Shown here piece after piece: positions 53,502 through 63,000 of a stretch of 64,000 nt of DNA. Each line of letters starts with the position of its first letter. Within the stretch, counting starts at the first letter, position 1. The translations under genes and the position numbers were made by a program. The stretch is from Pedobacter steynii. GTDB taxonomy: Bacteria; Bacteroidota; Bacteroidia; Sphingobacteriales; Sphingobacteriaceae. The notes under the pieces were generated by a model. The model did no database searches. It saw nothing but the letters and a program-made list of their open reading frames with translations, and was not told where the DNA came from. The DNA lies in NCBI RefSeq assembly GCF_900103665.1, contig NZ_FNGY01000004.1:372001-436000 (forward strand). The letters are read 5' to 3'.

Positions 53502-54427
53502 GATGAACGTGAGTTTATGTGATTTAGAATAACTTGAAATGCATGCCCATATGCAGTGCCTGGAGATTCTCTCCCCGAGTGAAGAACGGCCAGACGCGCC
53601 TGCTCAGTTGTCTCGTTTATAATCCAGGCCGAGCCTGAATCTCCCGGATCTGATATTGGCCCTTCAGGTGCTTTAGGATCGGGAATAATGGTGAATTTAC
53701 CAGGATAAATGAGCGACCGGCCATCAACGAGGCCAAAGGTTATTCCCGTCGTCACACCACTCTTTTTCACCTTGGTAAAACCTATTTTCAGGTTGGAGAC
53801 CGGAGCGATCAGTATTGGATCGGTATGTCCTTTAAATCCATTGATCTCTGGGATTCTGGCTACACGAGGGTCAATCTCAATAGTTGCATAATCGGTCAAC
53901 ATGTCGAAGGCCCGAAAACAGAAACCAATGGATTTGTTCGCCGGATTGCCATTGTTTTGGAACACACGCTCGTTCCCCACCAGATCTTCCATCACCGTCT
54001 GCTCACTTAAGCTTCCATAAAGCACATGATAATTGGTAACTGCAAGAAAATGGCCATTCACTTTGAAAACACACCCAAGGGTGCCATAGTGGTCGGTTCC
54101 CAGATATCTTTCGGCAAAAATCTGCAGGCCGCCTCTCAATGGCCTTACGGCTTCGGTTGGATCAACAAAGGGACTTTGAGGTTGCGGATCGATCTGTATC
54201 ACATCAGTACTAAATTCCCCGATCTTTTCTGGAAACACCTGATGGGATTTCAAAAAATTCATTTGAATTTTCTCTTTTAGTTTAAAGCGGATGGAAAGTT
54301 CATTGGTGGATCGATCAGCTACCCTTTTCATTCCAAAATCGATGTCAATTACGCCGGGTTGTTCCCGGAAAGGCATCGCGAGCTTCTGCGCCCGCTTATA
54401 GAGCCTTTGTTGTTCTCTTAATGTCAT
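53498..54427 (-). CDS. Trypsin-like serine protease, apparently cytoplasmic
   Basis: 309 aa without a signal peptide or membrane helix. A helical and extended N-terminal part (about 1-110; MPFREQPGVIDIDFGMKRV) precedes a chymotrypsin-fold domain with a complete triad: His134 (VTNYHVLYG), Asp179 (TDYATIEID) and Ser264 (DPGDSGSAWI). The PGVxxIDxG-type start plus such a domain recalls the trypsin-like half of plant NAL1-like and uncharacterised bacterial proteins. Cytoplasmic members of this clan are rare; export by another route cannot be excluded. Middle gene of a three-gene operon with two exported proteins. Confidence 0.78.
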   Translation of the reverse strand: MTLREQQRLYKRAQKLAMPFREQPGVIDIDFGMKRVADRSTNELSIRFKLKEKIQMNFLKSHQVFPEKIGEFSTDVIQIDPQPQSPFVDPTEAVRPLRGGLQIFAERYLGTDHYGTLGCVFKVNGHFLAVTNYHVLYGSLSEQTVMEDLVGNERVFQNNGNPANKSIGFCFRAFDMLTDYATIEIDPRVARIPEINGFKGHTDPILIAPVSNLKIGFTKVKKSGVTTGITFGLVDGRSLIYPGKFTIIPDPKAPEGPISDPGDSGSAWIINETTEQARLAVLHSGRESPGTAYGHAFQVILNHINSRSS

Positions 54428-54447
54428 AACAAACCCTTCTGTTTAGA

Positions 54448-55725
54448 TTAACTTCCTTTTTTCCAGCTTAAGACCACATCATCGGTACTTGGATTTATAC
54501 TCAGCGAGAAGTATTTATTGCTTTGATTTGGAACTACCTTTAATTCCCGGTTATCAAAAGTCAATATGGAGACGTAGTTTAAATTTGGTCTCTTGTTATC
54601 TACAGGATCGGGCATTACCAACACAAAAGGATTGACGGATGTAACCAGATTGTTTTCAGAAACAGACTTTTTAGCTTTATATACGATTTCAAACTCTTTA
54701 TAGGAAAACTTCAGCGTAGCTGATCCACCACCGCCAAATCTCCTATCTTGCGATTCCGAGGTAAGACGTCCCGCGATCTGTTGTTCGGTAATTATATTAA
54801 AAACGTAGCCTCCTCCATATCTTCTGTGAAGCCTAATACCACTTATACTAGTAGGATCTATAAATCTGCCGTTAGTCGGCAAAAGGTTAAATGCCGTGCT
54901 ATTTCTTCTCACTCCTCCTCCCAGTCCACTTCCGCCAACATGTGACTCACAAGTATACTCGATTGGAGCCTGATATTGTCTTTCCGGGAATTCCTGTTCA
55001 TAAAAGAAGGTAGCGACCCCAATATTTAAAGGGATGATGGGAATAATAAAGGGTTCATTCGTAATCATCTTCTTATTAAAAAGCCCCTTTCTCCATTCAA
55101 AAATAATACTGGCACGGGTATAGAAGTTATTTTCACCGGAATCCTTGATATCAGCAGAATCGATTTTAAAGATCATCTCCTGAAAATTCCGTTCAACTGG
55201 TTCAATTTTTTTGTTATTTATGGAGATATAGACTTTATCTGACCTGCTAAAATTGTTGCCTGTTATTTTTATGGTATAATCTTTTGAATAATCCTTTATA
55301 AACTTCCCCGTATTAAACTGAAAAATATTTGGTTCAGTCCTTCTGAATATCAAGTCTTGGGCAGTTTGAGAAATCCTCACGGAGATCAGATCTAACCCTT
55401 CTATATGTTCACTTATTGCAGTATTAAATTCATTCGCCAGATTGGTTACCTGATTGAAAACAAGCAATTGATTTTCCCTCAGCATCTTATCTGTATTGCC
55501 AATGGTTTCATTAATATCTTTTCTTAACTTATTTGTTATAGACAGCAGCATGTTGCCGCCATTACCAATTCCGTTGGTGACCAGGTTATCGATAGACTGC
55601 ATTTGAACAGAAACCTTGCTATCGATTTCATCTAATGCCATCAAGGCAAATGCCCCGGAAACCTGGGAATAAGAAAACTGGCTGATACCTATAAGTATCG
55701 CGAGAAAACACATCATTTTTTTCAT
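54448..55725 (-). CDS. Exported protein with coiled-coil region and IPT/TIG-like domain
   Basis: 425 aa with a signal peptide (residues 1-21, ending SYSQ). Residues about 25-115 are helical and likely coiled coil (IDSKVSVQMQSIDNL, NQVTNLANEFNTAISEHIEGLDL). Residues about 135-185 look like an IPT/TIG immunoglobulin-like domain (YTIKITGNNFSRSDKVYISINNKKIE). A beta-rich, Gly-containing C-terminus follows. Function unknown. First gene of the operon, 20 bases before the protease gene, and divergent from the signalling operon. Confidence 0.72.
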   Translation of the reverse strand: MKKMMCFLAILIGISQFSYSQVSGAFALMALDEIDSKVSVQMQSIDNLVTNGIGNGGNMLLSITNKLRKDINETIGNTDKMLRENQLLVFNQVTNLANEFNTAISEHIEGLDLISVRISQTAQDLIFRRTEPNIFQFNTGKFIKDYSKDYTIKITGNNFSRSDKVYISINNKKIEPVERNFQEMIFKIDSADIKDSGENNFYTRASIIFEWRKGLFNKKMITNEPFIIPIIPLNIGVATFFYEQEFPERQYQAPIEYTCESHVGGSGLGGGVRRNSTAFNLLPTNGRFIDPTSISGIRLHRRYGGGYVFNIITEQQIAGRLTSESQDRRFGGGGSATLKFSYKEFEIVYKAKKSVSENNLVTSVNPFVLVMPDPVDNKRPNLNYVSILTFDNRELKVVPNQSNKYFSLSINPSTDDVVLSWKKGS

Positions 55726-55836
55726 GATTTTGAGATTTTAGTTAATTGATTAGAACTACCCAAATTTCTACAAACCAAGGTTTGGGAACCATGTGGATTA
55801 TCTCCATTTTTTAATCGCTCTTTCCCCTAAACAGAC

Positions 55837-55852
55837 ACGGGAAATTCCCCGT
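55837..55852. promoter_or_regulatory. Near-perfect 16-base palindrome in the divergent region
   Basis: ACGGGAAATTCCCCGT is self-complementary at 14 of 16 positions. An overlapping dyad TTTCCC (55821-55826) and GGGAAA (55839-55844) adds to it. It lies between the protease and signalling operons and is a candidate operator for the NarL-type regulator. Confidence 0.4.
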
Positions 55853-55934
55853 ATAAAAAGGGGCTTTTCTCTCCATTGCAGATATAAATTAATATTGCCA
55901 ACTTGGACTATCCGTTAACGTAAATCAAAAAAAA

Positions 55935-56552
55935 ATGAAAAGACCAAACGAACTCATGACCCTGAAAGGCTTTGACCTTAAGGGTACTAAACGTGATCTT
56001 ATCCTGGAACAACCATTTTCCAACACAGACGATAAGCACTATGGAATGCCAATTACACCATGCGCTGCCTTAGATATGATTAAGAGATTTCAGGATCAAA
56101 TCAGCAACAATGATGCTTTTAGTAATGTTTACTGGGTAGAATTCAGTAAAGCCTCTATTTTCAGAATTTTATCACAAGAAACCTGTGAATATGTAAGATT
56201 CTACCTGGCCATACCTGAAATAGATGGCAAAGAAGCAAGTCTAACACTTGAAGGTGCCAACGCTTCAGGAGAAGTGATCGGAAAAGAAATCATGCTTCAA
56301 ATTGCTGCCAGAATGAAGGCGCAAAGAGAATTAAGTCCTAACGTCGAACTGGACGAAGACAGTATATATAGTGAGTTCAAGCACGAACTTCCGCCCTCAG
56401 AAGAAAAGGGAAATGGCGGCAAAGGTTTTTTAGACACCACCAACGTGAAATCGATGAGGGGTTTTATTGAAGAAAAAAGCCAGGAACTAACCCAGACAGA
56501 TTTCCCTGGGTTTTTAAAAACTTTTTATAAGTACATTGAAGACAAATTTTAA
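55935..56552 (+). CDS. Hypothetical cytoplasmic protein, first gene of the signalling operon
   Basis: 205 aa, no signal peptide. The central part (about 60-115) has FSKASIFRILSQETCEYVRFYLAIPEIDGKEASLTLEGANASGEVIG, a pattern I have seen in uncharacterised Bacteroidota proteins. A charged linker (about 135-165) and a final helical segment follow. No catalytic motif is visible. It is translationally close (2 bases) to the 7-TM gene and cotranscribed with a kinase and regulator, so it may be an effector or sensor of that system. Confidence 0.65.
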   Translation: MKRPNELMTLKGFDLKGTKRDLILEQPFSNTDDKHYGMPITPCAALDMIKRFQDQISNNDAFSNVYWVEFSKASIFRILSQETCEYVRFYLAIPEIDGKEASLTLEGANASGEVIGKEIMLQIAARMKAQRELSPNVELDEDSIYSEFKHELPPSEEKGNGGKGFLDTTNVKSMRGFIEEKSQELTQTDFPGFLKTFYKYIEDKF

Positions 56553-56554
56553 CC

Positions 56555-57202
56555 ATGATTAAGCTCCAGTATTTTTATTACCTCTTAATGTTCGCCTGTT
56601 TTGTAAACAGCTTATTCTATTTGAACATTAAAAGAATAAAAATACTGGCTTTACTATTATTGATATCCATCATTACCGAAACTATCGTTGAGGTATACAT
56701 GAGTAAAGGATTAAATTATTACAAATTTTACCACATCTTTAATATTCTGGAATACAGCCTGATTACCTTATCACTTATCGAAGGCATCAATCTAAAGCCA
56801 GTTAAAAAGTTAATGTTATACTCTATTCCCGTGTTTATTAACGGTGCATTGCTCATCAGTTTAACCGTACAAGGATGGGAACAGATGCCTAGCATGAGCA
56901 ATAGCATTGAAGGATTACTGATCATCACCTGGTGCATCATTGCATTGTGGTGTATTGAGCCTAATGATGACAGGTCAATTTTCCGGCAACCCAGCTTCTG
57001 GTTTATCATGGCCTTTTTTATCTATTTCATCTGCACATTACCTTTTAATGGTATATTTAATTACCTAATTACCGTTAAAGCCCACTATAATAAAACAAAG
57101 GCTCTTTTTTCACTCATCAATTCGGTGAGTAATTATTTATTATATATATTTCTTTTAATTGGTTTTTCACTTTACAGATGGAAGAAATCTACGCCACAAT
57201 AA
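56555..57202 (+). CDS. Seven-transmembrane protein of unknown function
   Basis: 215 aa with seven clear hydrophobic helices and short loops. No 7TMR-DISM or enzyme motif stands out. It overlaps the kinase gene by 25 bases, which strongly suggests it is the sensor input for that otherwise small kinase. Confidence 0.72.
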   Translation: MIKLQYFYYLLMFACFVNSLFYLNIKRIKILALLLLISIITETIVEVYMSKGLNYYKFYHIFNILEYSLITLSLIEGINLKPVKKLMLYSIPVFINGALLISLTVQGWEQMPSMSNSIEGLLIITWCIIALWCIEPNDDRSIFRQPSFWFIMAFFIYFICTLPFNGIFNYLITVKAHYNKTKALFSLINSVSNYLLYIFLLIGFSLYRWKKSTPQ

Positions 57203-57954
57203 TCATCATTTCCATCATCCTTCTCATTCTGTGTATAGGGATTGTATTTGCTATTGTAAACTACAAAGTGAAGCAACGGGTATACCTGGAAGAAAAAAAA
57301 ACCATGCAGGAAGATTTTGAAAACCAATTGATGAAGTCCCAGATCGAAGTTCAGGAAATCACATTTGAGGAATTGGGTAAGGAACTTCATGACAATGTAG
57401 GACAATTATTGAGCAGCACAAAGATGCTGCTGGGCGTAACTCAGAGAAGTCTCGCTGAAATACCGGAGACTTTAAACCTGGCGGAAGAAACGCTTGGTAA
57501 AGCCATTAATGAACTCCGTGCCCTGACCAAATCGCTGGACAAAGAATGGCTGGAACGATTTGACCTCATCACCAATCTTGAGGCCGAAATAAACCGGATA
57601 AATGTTGCAAAGACCACCCACATAAATTTTACCCATTGCGGCAAACTACCCATAGATACACAGAAACAAATTATTCTTTTCCGCATCATGCAGGAGGCGC
57701 TGCAGAACGCAATAAAACATGCTGATGCAGCAAGCATCAGCATAAATATTACCATGACATCAAACACCATCAGCTTAAAAATTTACGATGATGGAATAGG
57801 TTTTGAAATGCAATCGGCCAATACCGGCCTCGGTATAAGCAACATGAAACACCGTACTGCTTTGTTGGGAGGAACCATCAGCTGGAATGTATCTGCAACT
57901 GGCTCCAGGGTGAATATACAATTACCAATTAAAGATAATGACCATGAAAATTAG
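57178..57954 (+). CDS. HisKA_3 sensor histidine kinase
   Basis: 258 aa. One N-terminal transmembrane helix (about 5-27) and a coiled coil lead to the dimerisation/phosphoacceptor segment EELGKELHDNVGQLLSST (His71), then an ATPase domain with N-box EALQNAIKHA, G1 DDGIGF and G2 GLGISNM. This is the NarX/DesK-type architecture with no extracellular sensor of its own. Overlaps the 7-TM gene by 25 bases and the regulator gene by 17 bases. Confidence 0.94.
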   Translation: MEEIYATIIIISIILLILCIGIVFAIVNYKVKQRVYLEEKKTMQEDFENQLMKSQIEVQEITFEELGKELHDNVGQLLSSTKMLLGVTQRSLAEIPETLNLAEETLGKAINELRALTKSLDKEWLERFDLITNLEAEINRINVAKTTHINFTHCGKLPIDTQKQIILFRIMQEALQNAIKHADAASISINITMTSNTISLKIYDDGIGFEMQSANTGLGISNMKHRTALLGGTISWNVSATGSRVNIQLPIKDNDHEN

Positions 57955-58579
57955 CATAGGAATTGTAGATGATCACCAGTTGTTTTTAAAATCATTGGTA
58001 TTGATGCTGCACACTTTTAAGAAGTATGAGGTTGTGGTACAGGCTATAAATGGCCTGGATCTGCAAGAAAAAATAAAACTACACGACAGCATTCCGGAGA
58101 TTATGCTAATTGACGTAAACATGCCGGTAATGGATGGGATAGCTACGGCTTCGTGGCTTAATCAGAACTATCCGGCAATGAAGCTGGTTGCCCTTTCGAT
58201 GAATGATACGGATAAGACCATTATAGAAATGATTAAAGCCGGGTGTTGTGCTTATCTCTTAAAGGATACCCATCCCAATGACTTAGAAAAAGCCCTTAAT
58301 GAAATCCAGCTAAAGGGATATTACAATGCTGATGTCAGTAATATTAATTTTAGACGGTTGCTGAACTATGAACAGGATCTGGTTAAACTAAATGAAAAGG
58401 AAAAGACATTTTTACAACTTGCCTGTAGCGACCTCACCTATAAGCAAATTGCTGCGTTAATGTTTCTTAGTGAAAGGACAATTGATGGTTACAGAGAAAG
58501 CTTATTTCAAAAACTAAATGTACAAAGTCGTGTAGGAATGGCATTAGAAGCGATCAGAAAAGGCTTTGTTAAATTATAG
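57938..58579 (+). CDS. NarL/LuxR-type response regulator
   Basis: 213 aa. Receiver domain (about 5-122) with acidic pair Asp11/Asp12, phosphoacceptor Asp59 (LIDVNMP), a Ser/Thr region in ALSMND, and Lys in YLLKDTHP. The LuxR-type HTH is at about 145-205 (LNEKEKTFLQLACSDLTYKQIAALMFLSERTIDGYRESLFQKLNV). Last gene of the operon, followed by a terminator. Likely targets are its own operon and the divergent protease operon. Confidence 0.95.
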   Translation: MTMKISIGIVDDHQLFLKSLVLMLHTFKKYEVVVQAINGLDLQEKIKLHDSIPEIMLIDVNMPVMDGIATASWLNQNYPAMKLVALSMNDTDKTIIEMIKAGCCAYLLKDTHPNDLEKALNEIQLKGYYNADVSNINFRRLLNYEQDLVKLNEKEKTFLQLACSDLTYKQIAALMFLSERTIDGYRESLFQKLNVQSRVGMALEAIRKGFVKL

Positions 58580-58609
58580 ATAAGGTAACCCACATTATCT
58601 GATTAAAGC

Positions 58610-58643
58610 AAAGCCCTCTAAATGTAATGATTCAGAGGGCTTT
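58610..58643. terminator. Intrinsic terminator after the response regulator
   Basis: Ten-base arms AAAGCCCTCT/AGAGGGCTTT (58610-58619 and 58634-58643) with a 14-base loop, ending in a short T run for the rightward strand. It lies 31 bases after the regulator stop and 34 bases before the convergent susD stop, so it may serve both. Confidence 0.85.
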
Positions 58644-58676
58644 TGTACGCCTAAAAGGGTGTAAACATCTTTTAAA

Positions 58677-60077
58677 TTATCGTTGATTCTGCTGTATCTT
58701 TGATTTCATCACCACTTCCTGTGGGATCAGTAAGGTATACCTCAGGTCATTTGCAGGCAGTGTATGCGTGATTCCCTGAACCGTCCTGCTTAGGGTTTTG
58801 GCAAAACGGGGCTCCTTGTTTAACCTGCGCAAATCCGTCCAGCGCTGTCCACGCATCAGCAATTCTTTGCGTCGTTCAGCCAGAATGATGGACAGGGCAT
58901 TGTCTGGATTCGTTGCTTCCAGGGCCGTAAAACTACCTTCCAGCCATCTGCTGCGAAGCAAAGTATTCAGGTCGCCCATCGCTAAGCCTGTGTTGCCTGC
59001 CCTTGCATAACATTCTGCTCTGATGAGGTACAGTTCATCTACAGCAAGCCCGTTAAAAAGCTTTGCTGAAGCAACTGCCCCCTCATAATTCCCGGTAAAC
59101 CTATAGGTTCCTGCAGGTACGGGAACATCCGTATTTTCCTTCAGCAGGATGGTCTTCCTGAGGTCGTCAGCAGCATAGGAAGAGACCAGCTCCGGATTAA
59201 TGAGGGCCAGGTCTTCATAGCCATACCCCGGCTCTAATGAGCCGTTTTTTGCATCCAAAGTCGTGTGAAAAATAACCTCTTCATTGAACCTCCTGAAAGG
59301 TGCAAATGATCCCTTGTCCAGCGTGTTGAAATTGATCAGCGTGTTCCGCAAAGCCAATGCGGCATTTGCGCTGCTTAAAGCGTTCGGGTAATCCCTCATC
59401 GAGAGATAAACCCTCGCCAGCATGGCCTGTGCCGCCGCTTTGTTGGGGCGTGAGGCGACAGAAGAAACCGGGTTCATCAAACCTGCAGCCTCATTCAGGT
59501 CCTGAACAATGCGGTTATAAGTTTCCTGAACTGTGCCTCTGCCAGGGACCTCATTGATGTCTGAATTAAGGTCGATAGGGATTCCGGGATCGCTCTGAGC
59601 AGTAGCCGCATCATAGGTTTTTGCATACAACTGCGCGAGGTTCCAAAATGCATAGGCCCTTAGAAACAAGGCGCTACCTTTTAAATTGTTCAGTACGGCA
59701 GGTTGTTCTTTGCCATTTAGTTCCTGCACCGCTTCGAGCACCAGGTTCGCATGATAGACCTTATTGTAAATGTCTACCCATTGCTGTGCGGCAGTTCTGA
59801 TGGCTCCGGATTGCCAGGTATAAATTGTCCGGTCCTCAATACTGATCTGGTCCGAACCAAATCTGGCATCGTTCATATAGTAATCATCAGCAGAAACTTC
59901 TCCATCTATCGGATATCCGGTATTGAACAATTCATAATTGTCCATCAGCAACTGGCAATCGTTCGCGGACTCTATAAAAGATTGTGCCCCACTTTTCTTA
60001 ATGTCTACATATTTTTGACAAGAAGAGAGCAGGATACCAAGCGCAGAGAGCAAAAATATAAGTCTGTTTATTTTCAT
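58677..60077 (-). CDS. SusD/RagB-family lipoprotein (third pair)
   Basis: 466 aa from the ATG at 60077; the slightly longer frame needs a TTG start. A lipobox SSCQKYV follows the signal peptide. SusD features include LKGSALFLRAYAFWNLAQLYAKTYD, AAQAMLARVYLSMRDYPNALSSANAAL and the late AERRKELLMRGQRWTDLRRLNKEPR. It follows its SusC by 12 bases. No enzymes accompany the pair within the window. Confidence 0.95.
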   Translation of the reverse strand: MKINRLIFLLSALGILLSSCQKYVDIKKSGAQSFIESANDCQLLMDNYELFNTGYPIDGEVSADDYYMNDARFGSDQISIEDRTIYTWQSGAIRTAAQQWVDIYNKVYHANLVLEAVQELNGKEQPAVLNNLKGSALFLRAYAFWNLAQLYAKTYDAATAQSDPGIPIDLNSDINEVPGRGTVQETYNRIVQDLNEAAGLMNPVSSVASRPNKAAAQAMLARVYLSMRDYPNALSSANAALALRNTLINFNTLDKGSFAPFRRFNEEVIFHTTLDAKNGSLEPGYGYEDLALINPELVSSYAADDLRKTILLKENTDVPVPAGTYRFTGNYEGAVASAKLFNGLAVDELYLIRAECYARAGNTGLAMGDLNTLLRSRWLEGSFTALEATNPDNALSIILAERRKELLMRGQRWTDLRRLNKEPRFAKTLSRTVQGITHTLPANDLRYTLLIPQEVVMKSKIQQNQR

Positions 60078-60089
60078 GATAGTCAACAG

Positions 60090-63000
60090 TTAAAAGTTAG
60101 CAGAAAAACCAAAGCTGTAAGATCTTGGGTTTGGATAATCGAATACTTCCGGATCTACGCCCTGATCGTTTGCTTTCCAAATGATTCCCAGGTTGTTTAC
60201 GTTGGCAGAAATCCTGGGATTTTTAATAAACCAGCTTTTCCCCGGCGTAATGGTGTAAGAAAAGTTAAGTTCCTGCAAGCGGATATGGTCTCCTTTAAGC
60301 ACATTAATCTCCGCATACTTGTAGAAATTGTCGCGGTTCTGGTTGCTGGAAGTAAAAATGGCGGAAGGCACATTGGTATGCAGTTCATCACCGGATTTTT
60401 GCCACCTGTTCTGATACTCGATACCCTGAATCTGTGGAATATTGCTGTTCAGCTGGCTATAGTTTACCATTTGCGAAGCAGGTCTGCGGAAGTAATAGCC
60501 CAATTTGTACATCAGGTTTGCAGAGAACGAAAAGTTCCCATAACTGAAGGTATTGCGAATGGCACCATAGTATACCGGTACTGCCGAACCGAAGTACTTC
60601 ACCGAAGTAAGTGGTCCGTTTTGAATGCCCTGATAAGCTGCATTTCCTTCCGCATTGTCTGCGATGGTCACTATTGCACCGTCAAGATAACCTCTCGGGT
60701 CGCCGGTTTTAGGGTCTAATCCCGCCCATTTGTAGCCAAACATGCGCGACAAATCATAGCCTTCATTATACGATCCACTGCTGTTAGAAACCACGCTTCC
60801 TGCAAGACTTGCCGTAGCCGCATAAAGTTTGGTTACCTTCACTTTATTGTAGCTGAATAACACATTGCTGTTCCATTTGAAAAGTCCGCTTTGCACATTC
60901 AGAGAATTCAGGCTCAGGTCTATTCCGTACCCCCTCAGATTCCCGGTGTTATAGGTAATGTTGGTATAGCCGGTACTCGGATCCAGTTCACCATTGGCCA
61001 GCAGGTCTGTTGTTTTTTTGTTATAGTATTGCAAACTTCCCGACAGCCTGTTTCCTTTCAGTCCAAAATCCAAACCGATGTTCCAGATTCCTGTTTTCTC
61101 CGGTCTCAGTTTACTATTGGAGATTCCTGTTCCAAAACTGGTATAGGCATAAGGCAGGTCATTGTCGCCATTCACATCAGAATAAGTGATCAGTGGGCGG
61201 GCCAGTATAGATGGGTTAACGTTTCCATTATAGCCAAATGTAGAGCGGAAAGTCAACACCGGAAAAAGCGCTGAATGGTAAAAAGGTTCGGCAGCAATGT
61301 TCCAGCTTCCACCAACGGAATAGTAAGGTGTTCCCTTTTGGTTGGTCCCCCTTCCAAATTCGCTGGAAAGGTCTTTTCTGACACTCGCTGAAAAAGTATA
61401 TTTTCTATTGAACGTGTAAGCTGCATTGGCGTACCAGCTGAAGGTCCGGATTTTGTTATCCAGAAAGCCCCTGGACAGGTTATCAATATACTCTCCGTTA
61501 TACCCGCTAAAATCTTCCGCAAAAATAATAGGGATCATTGTTTTATAATCCAGTTTGTTATCGCTTCTCCGCGAACTTTCATTGTAGCCATAGTAGCCAT
61601 CGGTTTTGAGGATGCTGTAGTTTTGCGCCAGATCTATACCGGCAATGGCCGAGATCTCATGTTTTTCGTTCCAGCTTTTGTTCAGGTTCAGTTGTCCCCT
61701 TAGCGTGTGATTGTTCGATTTGGTGAGGCCGGTGGTGTATTGTCCACCCAGAGGGATCTGACGCACATACGGCGTTACCGGGTTGCCCGTTTTAGGATCT
61801 GTGGAAGCCAGTGAAGTGGTAAAATAATTGATCAGGTTCCGCATGTAAAACGAATTCTGCCGGTACAGGGAATTGTCCTCATTTCTACCGGTATTGTAGT
61901 TATACGTGGCCTGCAGAGACAGTCCCTGCAACAGCTGATAGGTACTGCTGAAATTCAGGTTCAGGTTCTGTGATTTGAGTTTATTGTAACCTTCGTTGAT
62001 GTCTTCCAGGGGTTTATACCTCCAGCTTAAAAACTGACCTCCGGTGTAAGTACTTTCGAAAAGGTCGATGAAACCAGGCCGGTAAGTCTTGGTCAGCTCC
62101 ATTGGATTGCCCTGTTCATCCGCCAGTTTGGAATAAGGGAAAAAGGTGCTGTTCGCCACACCATTGATCCGGTTTTCCTCTGCCTGTTCTTCGTTGTTCT
62201 GTACATTGTAGCTGATGTTGCCCTGAAATTCCAGGTTTTTGACCGGCCGGGCTGAGGCACTGTAAGTCAGCACGATCCGGTCCAGGCCGGAATTCCGGGT
62301 ATTGTTGATGGATTTGTCATAGCCACCCGATATGCGGTAATTGAATTTTTCCGAACCTGCATCGATGGAAAGTGCATGACTCTGTGTCAGCGAATTGCGC
62401 AAAAAGTATTTGGTGTAATCACGTCTGATGTCGTTATTTTTAAGTGCTTCCAGCTGCGTCATTGCTTCCTGTTCGGTAGTCAGGCCTTTAAACTTCCAGG
62501 CATCCAGGATTTCCGCCACCGGCGAAATCGTCTCCTGTCCGTACAGACTGCTGATGCTGACCGCCGGAAGTGCTTTATTGGCATTGAGGAACTGTAATTT
62601 CTGCGCTTCCACAAAATCCCCGATCCGCATGGTTTTATTGTAAAACAGGTCGATCTTTTCCGTGACGTTCAGGTTACTGCTCAGCGACACTCTCAATTTG
62701 CTGTTGTATCCTCCTTTTTTTGTCTTGATCACAATCACCCCATTGGCGGCACGGGATCCCCAGATCGAAGCAGCAGCGGCATCTTTAAGGATCGTAACAC
62801 TTTCCACATCATTGGGGTTTACCTTGTCGATAGAATATGGGCTTGCAATCCCATCGATCACTACCAATACCTGGCCGCTGAAGTTCCCGTTGAGGTCTGC
62901 GTTTTCATTTTCGTTGAGGGTATTCTTTCCCCTGATGGTGAGGTTTACCAAAGGTGAACGTTGTGCGTTCGGGTTACTCGAATTTATTGGTCTCAGGTCA

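Noticed and set aside
59751..60719. 322-codon rightward open frame
   Set aside because: It is antisense to the third SusD/SusC pair, with a composition typical of a shadow frame (many Ile, Arg, Val, no motif). The opposite strand encodes clear families.
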